A stretch of DNA of 43,783 nt from an uncultured Candidatus Melainabacteria bacterium. GTDB lineage: Bacteria > Cyanobacteriota > Vampirovibrionia > Gastranaerophilales > Gastranaerophilaceae. Positions within the stretch are counted from its first letter, which is position 1. Each line of letters starts with the position of its first letter. The stretch covers positions 1 to 43,783 of the forward strand of contig CATLEG010000006.1 of assembly GCA_949915775.1 (NCBI GenBank), read 5' to 3'. The notes under the pieces are model-generated. The model worked only from the letters and a program-made list of their open reading frames with translations, had not been told where the DNA came from and searched no databases. Shown here piece by piece: positions 6,827 to 14,609 of the stretch. A program made the translations under genes and the position numbers.

Positions 6827-8869
6827 CTAATTTTTGGAAGTTTGTCCAGCCATAACACACATTTCACAATTTTTGCAGTCAAATTTCAACGGATAACGCT
6901 TGCCCTTTTCATCAATCAAGAAAAGTTTTTTAGGAGATTTACACATATTAAATGCATATTTCAAACAATGTTTTGTACGCATAAGTTCTGTGGGTTTTGA
7001 ACCGCTTTCTGCCGACATCTCGCAAACCTCGCATCCGCATGCTTCGTAGAAACTTTTTGCGGTTTGATTGTGGATGTTTGCACGATAATCTAGTTTTTGT
7101 TTCGGAAATTTAGTGTATTTTAACGGCTTTTGTATTTCTCGTATGTAATTTTTCAATCGCTCTTTCATCAACTGTGCAAGAATTGTACGACGAAGTTCAT
7201 TTATTTCTGAAACAGGCATAAACGGCAAATCATCAACATTTACATCAATTACATAAAAATCGCTGTCGCCTGTTTTTTGAAGTTGTTTGATAAATGTTTC
7301 GCGCATTTTTTCGGGATTTTTGGGAGCCTCGTTTGCGGAAAGCGGAATTTGTACTGAGTTTCCGTCTTCGTCTTTCACACTTAAAACTCCGGCTTTATAA
7401 ATAAATTCAACTCCAATTCTGCGCTTTGTTTTAGAATTTTCAAGTTGTTTTTCAAATTTTGCATCAAAGTTTCTGTAAACATCAACACCAACGGCAATTC
7501 CGTCCATTCGGTTCGGGTAAATTCTTACGGAAACTCCCTCGCCCCTTGCGGCCGGCAACACCGGTTTACATGCCAATAAACTTAGGTTTGATTTTCCCTC
7601 GCCCCTTGCGGGAGAGGGTTGGGGTGAGGGGTATTCTATTTTATTTACAAGACATCCTTGCCCATTAAAATACAAACCATCTTGAGCATTAATTATGAAA
7701 CTAGCTTGCCCTCCTGTCTTCTTGCTATCTGAACTTCCAATTTCAAACCAGTCTTTACCAACCTTTTTAATTTTTCCTAAATATTCACCGACAGCTTTTG
7801 GAGTTTCAAAGTTGTACGGCTCCCCCCTCTCCGGGAAGTGCCAACGAAAGGCAGAGAGAGTAGAATTGCTTTGCGAGTTATGCGAGCTTAGCAATTCGGG
7901 TGAGGACTTGAGGGTCAAAAAATAATCCGTAAATCCGCGGTTAAAACTTTTATTTACATCAGGTTCAAAGTCTAAAAACACTTTGCCAGATGAAATTTTT
8001 GGAGCAAATTTGTCGATTTCTTGTCTGTAAAATGCGACAACATTTTTGACATAATTTTTATCTTTTAATCTGCCCTCTATTTTAAATGATTTTACACCCG
8101 CATCAATCAGTTTTTTTATATGTTTTGAAGCGTTAAAATCTTTCAAACTCAAAAGGTACTTGTCTTTTGCAATAATTTTGCCGTTTTCATCCACAAGAGT
8201 ATATTTTTTACGGCAAGCTTGAGCGCATTCGCCTCTGTTTGCCGAACGTCCGCCGATATAATGACTTAAATAGCACTGCCCGCTGTATGAAACGCATAAT
8301 GCCCCATGGATAAAAGTTTCCACTTCAATTTGAGGAATTAAATATTCTTCCTCGCCCCTTGAGGGAGAGGAGGGGAGCGAATGCGACGAGGTGAGGGGTG
8401 AAACAGCATTACAAATCTTTTTTATTTGCTCTATTGAGAGTTCGCGGGCAAGAATTACACGTGAAACCCCCATATCAGCAAAGAATTTTGCTTTTTCTAA
8501 AGTTCTGTTATCACACTGAGTGCTTGCATGAATTGGTATTGGCGGCAATTTGCCATCAACAGCAAGTTTTAAAATTCCCATATCTTGAACAATAATCGCG
8601 TCAACACCGATTTCATAAAGTTTAAAGATAAGTTTTTGTGCCTCTTTTAATTCATTATCTGTCAAAATTGTATTAATAGTCACATGAACTTTTACATAAA
8701 ATTTATGAGCATAATCTACAACTTCTTTAATATCCTCAAGAGAATTCCCGACAGCCTGACGTGCCCCGAACTTTGGTGAACCAATATAAACAGCATCACA
8801 TCCGCTTTCTATTGCAATAATTGCTGTTTCTTTATCTTTTGCAGGTGCCAGTAATTCAATCTGTTTCAT
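6827..8869 (-). CDS. U32-family protein, RlhA-like, with in-frame repeat insertions
   Basis: A 680-residue U32 'peptidase'. The N-terminal TIM-barrel has LLAPAKD, DAVYIG and HASTQ, the U32 signature ETFIHGALCVSYSGQCYLS, and CAQACRKKY. The C-terminal domain has HCLKYAFNMC and FDCKNCEMC, likely Fe-S ligands. Length and C-terminal domain favour the RlhA/YdcP branch (23S rRNA cytidine hydroxylation with prephenate) over shorter TrhP-type relatives. The gene overlaps the alaS stop by 4 nt (ATGA), so the two are co-transcribed. Three blocks of Pro/Ser/Arg/Glu-rich sequence (SSPSRGEE, FPERGEP, PSPQPSPARGEG) are translated dispersed repeats inserted in frame at 8350-8401, 7819-7912 and 7534-7633. They fall between conserved blocks, presumably in surface loops. 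Confidence 0.85.
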   Translation of the reverse strand: MKQIELLAPAKDKETAIIAIESGCDAVYIGSPKFGARQAVGNSLEDIKEVVDYAHKFYVKVHVTINTILTDNELKEAQKLIFKLYEIGVDAIIVQDMGILKLAVDGKLPPIPIHASTQCDNRTLEKAKFFADMGVSRVILARELSIEQIKKICNAVSPLTSSHSLPSSPSRGEEEYLIPQIEVETFIHGALCVSYSGQCYLSHYIGGRSANRGECAQACRKKYTLVDENGKIIAKDKYLLSLKDFNASKHIKKLIDAGVKSFKIEGRLKDKNYVKNVVAFYRQEIDKFAPKISSGKVFLDFEPDVNKSFNRGFTDYFLTLKSSPELLSSHNSQSNSTLSAFRWHFPERGEPYNFETPKAVGEYLGKIKKVGKDWFEIGSSDSKKTGGQASFIINAQDGLYFNGQGCLVNKIEYPSPQPSPARGEGKSNLSLLACKPVLPAARGEGVSVRIYPNRMDGIAVGVDVYRNFDAKFEKQLENSKTKRRIGVEFIYKAGVLSVKDEDGNSVQIPLSANEAPKNPEKMRETFIKQLQKTGDSDFYVIDVNVDDLPFMPVSEINELRRTILAQLMKERLKNYIREIQKPLKYTKFPKQKLDYRANIHNQTAKSFYEACGCEVCEMSAESGSKPTELMRTKHCLKYAFNMCKSPKKLFLIDEKGKRYPLKFDCKNCEMCVMAGQTSKN
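7534..7633. repeat. In-frame repeat insertion in the U32 gene (third site)
   Basis: Two copies of CCCTCGCCCCTTGCGG flank about 45 bp, followed by GGGAGAGGGTTGGGGTGAGGGG. On the coding strand it reads PSPQPSPARGEG...LPAARGEG. The same CCCCTTGCGGGAG-type palindrome recurs at 13370 and, more diverged, at 8352. Confidence 0.75.
7819..7912. repeat. In-frame repeat insertion in the U32 gene (second site)
   Basis: CCCCCCTCTCCGGG at one edge and AATTCGGGTGAGG at the other surround AGAGAGAGTAGAATTGC...GCAATTC, an inverted repeat. The layout matches 12700-12780 (CCCTCTCTCTTTGTGAGAGGG, then GAATTTG...CAAATTC). Confidence 0.7.
8350..8401. repeat. In-frame repeat insertion in the U32 gene (first site)
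   Basis: CCTCGCCCCTTGAGGGAGAGG followed by AGGGGAGCGAATGCGACGAGGTGAGGGG is translated on the minus strand as a Ser/Pro/Arg/Glu-rich stretch between KKICNAV and IPQIEVETF, which are contiguous blocks in relatives. Confidence 0.7.
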
Positions 8870-11532
8870 ACGATTTTTACAATTTCAAGTTCTACTTTGT
8901 TCAAAATTTCATCAAGTTTTGAGGCATCTTTTACACCGCCCTGTGCAAAATTTGGTCGTCCGCCGCCGTTTGCACCTGTTGCTCTTGCGATTTCGCCAAC
9001 AATCTTGCCGGCATTAACACCTTTTTTAACAAAACTGTCTGAAACTTTTACTGCAACTGTCTTTTCAGAAGCCAAAACAATTATGCTTTCGCCCAACTTT
9101 TGAGACATAAACTCGATACCTGTTTTGATTGCACCGCCGTCAATATCTTCAACTTTTGTTATAAAGAGTTTTCCACCCTCAATATCTTGGGCTTTTGATA
9201 AGAATGTTGCAAATTTAGCACGTGAATTTTCTTCTTTTAATTTTTCAAGCTGTTTTGTCAACTCGCGGTTCTCATCTTGAAGTTTTTGAACACGTTCTGT
9301 TACTTCATCATAATGAACTTTAAACATCAAAGAAAGTTTGTCAATTTCTTTAACTTTTGCATTCATAAATTCAAAAGCCGCACGAGATACCGCAACTTCA
9401 ATACGTCTCGTACCTGCGGCAATTGCGCCTTCTGAGACTATTTTCATCAAGCGTAAATCACGTGTGTTTCTTGCATGAGTACCTGCACAGAATTCTTTTG
9501 AAACGCAATTATGACCTTCACCCATTGAAACAACTCTTACGACATCTTCGTATTTTTCGCCGAACAATGCTGTAGCACCTGTTAATTTTGCCTGTTCAAT
9601 ATCCATTTCTTGAGTAGTAATTTCAAGTCCTTCGGCAATCCATTTATTTACAATAGCTTCTGTTTTAAAGATTTCTTCAGGAGTCATTGCACGTGAGAAT
9701 GTGAAGTCAAAACGCATTCTGTCTTCTTCAACCTGAGAACCAGCCTGATGAACTTCGTCACCAAGAACCTTAATCAAAGCTGATTGCAACAAGTGAGCTG
9801 ATGAATGGTGAAGTCTGATTTCTTCTCTGCGGTCAACATCAATTTTTGCGTGAACTTCTTTTCCTACAAAATCATCACCATTTATAACTTTACATCTGTG
9901 AACAAAAAGTTTATTTACTTTGAAAGTAGTTAGAACTTCAAGTTTGACTTCTTGGCCTCCTGACATCTTGTCCTCTATTATGCCACTGTCGCCAGTCTGG
10001 CCGCCGCATTCAGCGTAGAAAGGTGTTTTATCCAAAACGATATCAACATATCCGTCGCCTTCAACAGTAGCAAGAATTTTTGCATCACATTCGTTTTCTG
10101 TATATCCCACAAATTCGGTTGAACCTACTTCATCTTCAATTTTTGCGTACTTAATATCGCCGGTAACTGAAATCTTTGCTGTCGCAGCTTTCGCGCGGTC
10201 TTTTTGTTCCTGCATAGCTTTTTTATAGCCGGCTTCATCAATATTCAAGCCGTTTTCTTCCGCGATTTCTTTTGTCAATTCAAACGGGAAGCCGAATGTA
10301 TCATAAAGTTTGAATGCACTTTCGCCGTCAATATCTTTTTTGTTGTCGATAAATTCGTCAAGCATTTTGTAACCGCGGTCAAGAGTTTTTGCAAAACGTT
10401 CTTCTTCTTTTTTGATTACGTCAACAATTTTTGCTTTATTCTTAACCAAATCCGGATAAGCTTCGCCGTAATGTTCAACAACAACATCAACAAGTTTATA
10501 CAAGAATGGCAAATCCATTCCTAAAATTTTACCATGACGCAATGCGCGGCGTAAAATCATTCTCAAAACATAACTTCTACCTTCATTACCGGGGATAACA
10601 CCATCGGAAATCAAGAATGTTACACATCTTGCGTGGTCTGTGATAATACGAAGCGAAATATCTGTTTTTTCGCTACCCTCCCTTAAGGGGAGGGTCGAAA
10701 TCTGTGATTTCGGGGTGGGTGTTTTAGAATAAGCCACTCCGCTCATTTCACAAACTTTATCCATAATCGGTTTTAACAAGTCTGTTTCAAAAGTTGAGCG
10801 AACACCCTGACAGACCATTGTAATACGTTCCAATCCCATACCTGTATCAACGTTTTTGCTTTCCAATGGTGACTGGTTGCCCTCTTCATCCTGATAAAGT
10901 TCAGTAAATACAAGGTTCCAAATCTCAACCCATCTGTCGCATTCGCAGGTATCAATTCCGCAATCTGGCGAACATTTTAAGTCTTCACCTAAATCATAGT
11001 GAATTTCAGAACAAGGTCCGCAAGAACCTGAAGCTCCCGGAGGGCCCCAGAAGTTATCTTTTTTACCTTTGCGTTTAATTCTTTCTGCCGGAACACCAAC
11101 ACTTCTCCAGATATCGTAAGCTTCATCATCTGTTTCAAAAATCGTAATCCAAAGTCTTTCTTTATCTAATTTCAAAACTTCTGTAACAAATTCCCACGCC
11201 CAGGGAATAATTTCTTTTTTATAATAATCACCGAAAGAGAAATTTCCAAGCATTTCAAAAAATGTATGGTGGCGTGGCGTTCTTCCAACGTTTTCAATAT
11301 CAGAATCTTTTCCGCCCGCTCTTGCACATTTTTGGCAAGAAGTTGCACGCGCCGGATCATACGGAGATTTAACAATTCCTAAAAATATCGGCAAAAACTG
11401 CAACATGCCCGCAGTTGTCAGTAAAACTGTAGGATTGTCAGGCACAAGGCTTGAACTTTCAACAACAGTATGCTGGTGTTTATCTTTAAAGTAATCTAAA
11501 TATAATTTTCTAATTTCATTTCCGCTTAGCAT
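8866..11532 (-). CDS. alaS: Alanine--tRNA ligase
   Basis: Attaches alanine to tRNA-Ala. I chose the ATG at 11532 (MLSGNEIRKLYLDYF), preceded by GAGAGGA, giving 888 residues against the usual ~875. The class II core has HTFFEMLGNFSFGDYYK and GPPGASGSCGPCSEIHYD. The editing domain has HHSSAHLLQSAL and the zinc motif CAGTH, and the C-terminal C-Ala domain ends GGGRPNFAQGG. Between AYSK and EKTDISLRIITDH there is an extra Thr/Pro-rich block of about 17 residues from a dispersed palindromic repeat (10672-10728). Because the catalytic and editing motifs are intact, the insertion is evidently tolerated. First gene of the alaS-U32-5704 operon. Confidence 0.97.
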   Translation of the reverse strand: MLSGNEIRKLYLDYFKDKHQHTVVESSSLVPDNPTVLLTTAGMLQFLPIFLGIVKSPYDPARATSCQKCARAGGKDSDIENVGRTPRHHTFFEMLGNFSFGDYYKKEIIPWAWEFVTEVLKLDKERLWITIFETDDEAYDIWRSVGVPAERIKRKGKKDNFWGPPGASGSCGPCSEIHYDLGEDLKCSPDCGIDTCECDRWVEIWNLVFTELYQDEEGNQSPLESKNVDTGMGLERITMVCQGVRSTFETDLLKPIMDKVCEMSGVAYSKTPTPKSQISTLPLREGSEKTDISLRIITDHARCVTFLISDGVIPGNEGRSYVLRMILRRALRHGKILGMDLPFLYKLVDVVVEHYGEAYPDLVKNKAKIVDVIKKEEERFAKTLDRGYKMLDEFIDNKKDIDGESAFKLYDTFGFPFELTKEIAEENGLNIDEAGYKKAMQEQKDRAKAATAKISVTGDIKYAKIEDEVGSTEFVGYTENECDAKILATVEGDGYVDIVLDKTPFYAECGGQTGDSGIIEDKMSGGQEVKLEVLTTFKVNKLFVHRCKVINGDDFVGKEVHAKIDVDRREEIRLHHSSAHLLQSALIKVLGDEVHQAGSQVEEDRMRFDFTFSRAMTPEEIFKTEAIVNKWIAEGLEITTQEMDIEQAKLTGATALFGEKYEDVVRVVSMGEGHNCVSKEFCAGTHARNTRDLRLMKIVSEGAIAAGTRRIEVAVSRAAFEFMNAKVKEIDKLSLMFKVHYDEVTERVQKLQDENRELTKQLEKLKEENSRAKFATFLSKAQDIEGGKLFITKVEDIDGGAIKTGIEFMSQKLGESIIVLASEKTVAVKVSDSFVKKGVNAGKIVGEIARATGANGGGRPNFAQGGVKDASKLDEILNKVELEIVKIV
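10672..10728. repeat. In-frame palindromic repeat insertion in alaS
   Basis: ACCCTCCCTTAAGGGGAGGGT (near-perfect palindrome) is followed by CGAAATCTGTGATTTCG (a second hairpin) and GGGGTGGGTG. It lies in the coding frame at a point where AlaRS proteins normally run straight from the YxK segment to EKTDxSLR. Confidence 0.75.
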
Positions 11533-11605
11533 TTTTATCCTCTCTGAAGACATTGATAAATCTTTTGTATCAACAGGTCTTTTTCGTTATATTTCTTATA
11601 AAAAA

Positions 11606-11633
11606 ATTATACAATAAAAAAACTATCTTACAA
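11606..11633 (-). promoter_or_regulatory. Likely promoter of the alaS operon
   Basis: On the minus strand, TTGTAA (11633-11628), 16 bp and TATAAT (11611-11606) lie about 70 nt before the alaS ATG. No T-box-like structure fits in the short leader. Confidence 0.5.
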
Positions 11634-11697
11634 AATACACCGTCGGGTAATACAAAAGTTTTATGTTATTGCAAAAATATATTCAAAGGAGGGAAAA

Positions 11698-11982
11698 ATG
11701 GAACATCATTTAAAAAAAGTACATTACAAAAAATGGTTTTTTATAAAAAGTTTTATTATTAGTTTAATTATTTTAATTTTAACATGCCTAATCTGCACTA
11801 AATGTTTTGATAATATGGCATCAATGGCAGAAAGACTTTATGGTCTAAGTAAAAATGATTATGCAAAAATTTTCAATGCAGTATTCGGTATTTGGAAAAT
11901 TCTTGTAATTCAATTCACTTTAATTCCGGCAATTGCAATGGGTATGATTGAAAAACATATAAAAAAACATTGTGATGAATAA
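11698..11982 (+). CDS. Small two-helix membrane protein
   Basis: 94 residues, beginning MEHHLKKVHYKKW after a strong Shine-Dalgarno (AAAGGAGGG). Two hydrophobic segments lie at about residues 18-36 (FIISLIILILTCLICTK) and 65-82, with basic flanks placing both termini in the cytosol. No family is recognised. Resembles the small DUF2798-like membrane proteins only in general layout. It stands alone between the divergent alaS operon and the convergent prepilin gene. Confidence 0.75.
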   Translation: MEHHLKKVHYKKWFFIKSFIISLIILILTCLICTKCFDNMASMAERLYGLSKNDYAKIFNAVFGIWKILVIQFTLIPAIAMGMIEKHIKKHCDE

Positions 11983-13152
11983 CTATCGAGGCATATTTTT
12001 GAAAAAATCCTTATCTGAGAGAGCTTTTACCGTACAGCCTGCACCGTTCATAGTACTATTACTGTTTGAACAATAATCATCACGTATACTATAATAAAAA
12101 GTACCTTTTGCTCCCATTGGTAAAAACCTGCCTTCATTGTCTATCTGAAACATAAATAGATCTTGCCCCAAATAATTAGGTTTTTTATGAACTCCGTTCA
12201 CATCAACAGAAATAAAAAGCATTTCGGTATCTCCATTTTCAATCATAACAAACATACTATCGTTCATAATAAACTGACCGTCATCAAATCTATTAATATA
12301 AATATCATTTTTCCCGTTAAAATTTTTGTAAAAGTTTTTATTAGCGGGTATACAAGCTTTAGCAACAAATGGTAGTGCGCCATAACCACAGTCTTTTACA
12401 TTTTTTATATATTTCATTAAAATAGGTTTTAATTCATAAATCTTTAATTGGGATGGTTTCAGAGGTTCTCCATTTTCTGCTTGATAAAGCATAAGTGCCT
12501 GACTAATTGTGGAATAAGCTTTTTTTAAACCTGTTTGGAGTTCTCTATTTTGTTTATCTTGTATCAATGATGGCAAAGTCATCGCCGCCACAACACCGAT
12601 TATGCCGAGGGTTATAAGAACCTCCGCTAGAGTAAACCCAAAGTTTAATTTAACCTTCCGGCAGGGTGAAAAAACCTCTGCCAGAGTAAAGGCACATTTT
12701 ACCCTCTCTCTTTGTGAGAGGGTAGAATTTGTTAGTGAGCTAAATGCGAACTTACAAATTCGGGAGAGGGTAGGGGTATTATCAGTCTTTAAGACATTAA
12801 GACGATAGGTCGATAAGTTCTTTAAGGTGTACTTAGCACAGAAAGAGTCATTGCGAGGTGCCGAAGGCACTCTCCACTCTGATATTGGTACATCTTTTAT
12901 GACATTGTGAGGACGTGGCAATCCATTTATTATTGAATATTTTCTGGATTGCTTCAGTCGCCTACGGCTCCTTCGCAATGACGTGCTTAAAATTGCACCA
13001 ACATCTTGAGAAGCTGAAACCACTCCAAGAGGACCCATTTTCCACAAAATCAATAGATTTTGGGAAAAGGAGGCAAGTTCAGCATGACAAATATCGTCAT
13101 TGCGAGCGTTAGCGTGGCAAGCCAGATTCTTAGTGTTGTTTGATTTTTTCAT
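11983..13152 (-). CDS. Type IV prepilin-like protein with a giant repeat-built leader
   Basis: The frame is open for 389 codons from the ATG at 13152 (MKKSNNTKNL, preceded by AAAGGGAAAACT). The cleavage site G172|F173 TLAEVLITLGIIG lies at residues 172-185, with an additional FTLAEV at 155-160. The mature part (~217 residues) has a pilin helix and a C-terminal FISVDVNGVHKKPNYLGQDLFMF motif, matching the other prepilin here. Residues 11-150 are translated dispersed repeats (ARNDD, SLRRSRRRLKQSRKYS, NLSTYRLNVLKTD, LSQRERV), including a block shared with the first prepilin. No ATG lies between residue 40 and the cleavage motif, so either the long leader is made and removed, or translation starts at a non-ATG codon. 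Secreted pilus/pseudopilus subunit by family; partners are not in the window. Confidence 0.82.
   Translation of the reverse strand: MKKSNNTKNLACHANARNDDICHAELASFSQNLLILWKMGPLGVVSASQDVGAILSTSLRRSRRRLKQSRKYSIINGLPRPHNVIKDVPISEWRVPSAPRNDSFCAKYTLKNLSTYRLNVLKTDNTPTLSRICKFAFSSLTNSTLSQRERVKCAFTLAEVFSPCRKVKLNFGFTLAEVLITLGIIGVVAAMTLPSLIQDKQNRELQTGLKKAYSTISQALMLYQAENGEPLKPSQLKIYELKPILMKYIKNVKDCGYGALPFVAKACIPANKNFYKNFNGKNDIYINRFDDGQFIMNDSMFVMIENGDTEMLFISVDVNGVHKKPNYLGQDLFMFQIDNEGRFLPMGAKGTFYYSIRDDYCSNSNSTMNGAGCTVKALSDKDFFKNMPR
12781..12835. repeat. Repeat block shared by both prepilin leaders and 39105
   Basis: ATCAGTCTTTAAGACATTAA...GATAGGTCGATAAGTTCTT corresponds on the opposite strand to 4460-4505 in the other prepilin leader (GAACTTATCGACCTATCG...). 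It is also related to AAGTCATTAAGACGATAAGACG at 39113-39134 outside any gene. Translated in the prepilins as NLSTYRxNVLKTD. Confidence 0.75.
12901..12983. repeat. Large palindromic repeat (TCATTGCGAGG family), copy inside prepilin leader
   Basis: GACATTGTGAGGACGTGGCAATCCA at the left and TGGATTGCTTCAGTCGCC...CTTCGCAATGACG at the right form long imperfect inverted arms around a loop ATTATTGAATATTTTC. Almost the same as 13649-13747, and translated here as SLRRSRRRLKQSRKYSIING. Confidence 0.8.
13093..13130. repeat. Short TCATTGCGAG-family repeat near the prepilin start
   Basis: CGTCATTGCGAGCGTTAGCGTGGCAAGCCAG lies from codon 8 or so of the prepilin and is read on the minus strand as LACHANARND. 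Confidence 0.65.
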
Positions 13153-13199
13153 AGTTTTCCCTTTCTTTTATTACATTATATTTATAATTACATGTAGTA

Positions 13200-13480
13200 C
13201 CCCTCACCTGAAATTCTAACTTTCGCATAATAGCTCAAGTTGAATTTCTTCCCTCTCTTGAATTTGCTCCACGCTCACAGAGTTTCGCTTATTGCACATA
13301 CGTGCACCTCGCTCAATCTGCTCGCTATCCGGACTCGTTTTACTCCGTCCGTCCGCAAATCCGCTCTCCCGCAAGGGGCGAGGGGATATAGCATTGTTCC
13401 CTCCCCATGGGGGAGGGTTAGGGAGGGGGCTATTTTTAATGGATTGCCGCGTCGCTTCGCTCCTCGCAATGACGTTATTT
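13200..13480. repeat. Repeat cluster: CCCTCACC and TCATTGCGAG families
   Basis: Contains CCCCTCACCTGAAATTC..., CTCTCCCGCAAGGGGCGAGGGG (hairpin), CTCCCCATGGGGGAG (hairpin) and TGGATTGCCGCGTCGCTTCGCTCCTCGCAATGACG. I see no independent gene. The long minus-strand frame 13275-13886 is simply these repeats read through. Confidence 0.7.
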
Positions 13481-13560
13481 GAAATGCTAAAATAAATTCA
13501 GCATAATATTTTTCGTCATTTCGGGCTTGACCCGCAATCGCATACTTTTCACGACTATGA

Positions 13561-13640
13561 GATCCTGAATCAAGTTCAGGATGACATAAACCGTCATTGC
13601 GAAGTGCCGAAGGCACTCCCACATTAGGTTTTGGTGCATT
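13561..13640. repeat. Repeat cluster: hairpin GATCCTGAA/TTCAGGATG and TCATTGCGAAG
   Basis: GATCCTGAATCAAGTTCAGGATGAC is a near-perfect hairpin. It is followed by CCGTCATTGCGAAGTGCCGAAGGCACTCCC, which also occurs with small changes at 12850-12880 inside the prepilin leader. Confidence 0.65.
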
Positions 13641-13648
13641 ATTCAATA

Positions 13649-13747
13649 CGTCATTGCGAGGACGAACGAAGTGAGGACGTGGCAATCCATTAATTATTGA
13701 ATATTTTCTGGATTGCTTCAGTCGCCTTCGGCTCCTTCGCAATGACG
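13649..13747. repeat. Large palindromic repeat (TCATTGCGAGG family), intergenic copy
   Basis: A 99-bp inverted-repeat unit: CGTCATTGCGAGGACG...GTGGCAATCCA, loop TTAATTATTGAATATTTTC, then TGGATTGCTTCAGTCG...CTTCGCAATGACG. It is the best-preserved copy in the window and matches 12901-12983 closely, with the same loop. Confidence 0.85.
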
Positions 13748-13815
13748 AATTAAAAGTTTCACCAATACCTAGGTGGAAGGTGTCTTCGACAACCTCTACA
13801 AATATTTTACAAGTA

Positions 13816-13926
13816 TCACCAAGCTTTATCGGCGTGGCTACGCACGTAGTGCCCCCCCCCGACGGGATTTTCCAGCATAAATTCAAACTTTTTCAACTCT
13901 TCAAGCTCACTCGAAAATCTCTTCAT
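13816..13926 (-). pseudogene. Short ORF ending after a G9 tract, possible gene remnant
   Basis: From the ATG at 13926 the minus strand reads MKRFSSELEELKKFEFMLEN-PVGGG and stops at 13816 (36 codons). A G9 run (plus-strand C9 at 13852-13860) sits at codons 22-25. Loss of one G would open the frame through the repeats down to 13275. A TATAAT lies upstream. This repeats the architecture at 4234 (ATG, homopolymer, repeat-filled frame) but no prepilin motif follows. It may be a decayed relative. Confidence 0.35.
13852..13860. repeat. Poly-C/G tract (9 bp)
   Basis: Nine Cs on the plus strand within GTGCCCCCCCCCGACGGG. Only two such runs occur in this AT-rich window, both just downstream of a start codon. 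Confidence 0.7.
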
Positions 13927-13963
13927 ATATTTAGTTTAACATATTATAACAATTTTTTCAATA

Positions 13964-14551
13964 CTAAACAAATTTTATAACGCTTTGACATTTAAAACCG
14001 ATTTCATATAAATCACGTTTTCTAACCGCACAAGTTATATCCGGATGAAATTCCGGTGTGGTTGGTGTTAAAAGAAATTCAACAATGTTATTTGATTCAT
14101 CATAATTTATCATGACATCTTTTATAAGGTTATAATGTCCTCTATCTAATCCATCTGAAATTTTTAAAATTCCGGCAAGCCTTTTTATAATTTTGCGATC
14201 TTTCTTTTCAAAAGTGTTATAAACTTCATGTTCTTCTTTATCAGGCAAACTACCTCGATGATATCGACAAATACATCCGATTATTTTTTCTTCATGACTT
14301 GTAAACCCATTCAATCCATGTTCAATAATCATGTTCATTGAATGTTTATTATGACCTTTGTTATCCACATGATAACCAATATCATGAAGCAACGCTGCCG
14401 CCTCAAGATAAATACGATGTTTTTCTGGCATCTGACAAACTTTCTTATTTGTCTCATCAAAAATTTTTAAACAAAAATTTTTCACAGCAACAGCATGTGA
14501 AGCGGTTTTTGAAAATTTGTTAAGCATCTCTTGCGCAGACAGTTTCATCAT
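13964..14551 (-). CDS. HD-domain phosphohydrolase (Ppx/GppA C-terminal-like)
   Basis: A 195-residue single HD domain. It has LLHDIGYHVDNKGHNKHS with the metal-binding HD pair and following histidines, then a further conserved IGCICRYHRG. This arrangement matches the stand-alone HD domain found at the C-terminus of exopolyphosphatase/pppGpp phosphohydrolases, suggesting nucleotide or polyphosphate hydrolysis. I prefer the ATG at 14551 (MMKLSAQEML) to the one at 14569. A TAAAAT box lies about 8 nt upstream and there is no Shine-Dalgarno. It diverges from a diguanylate cyclase 60 bp away. Substrate not determined. Confidence 0.82.
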   Translation of the reverse strand: MMKLSAQEMLNKFSKTASHAVAVKNFCLKIFDETNKKVCQMPEKHRIYLEAAALLHDIGYHVDNKGHNKHSMNMIIEHGLNGFTSHEEKIIGCICRYHRGSLPDKEEHEVYNTFEKKDRKIIKRLAGILKISDGLDRGHYNLIKDVMINYDESNNIVEFLLTPTTPEFHPDITCAVRKRDLYEIGFKCQSVIKFV

Positions 14552-14609
14552 TATTGTTAATTTTATCAAAAAAATGGATAGATGACAATATTTTTGATAT
14601 TATAATAAT

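Noticed and set aside
7459-7925. Plus-strand open frames inside the U32 gene
   Set aside because: Antisense to strongly supported coding sequence and largely repeat DNA.
11533-11605. T-box leader for alaS
   Set aside because: The leader is only about 70 nt, without specifier stem or T-box sequence.
13275-13886. A 203-codon minus-strand open frame
   Set aside because: It is made almost wholly of dispersed palindromic repeats read through and has no protein-like domain or good start. Kept only as repeat cluster and as a possible continuation across the G9 tract.
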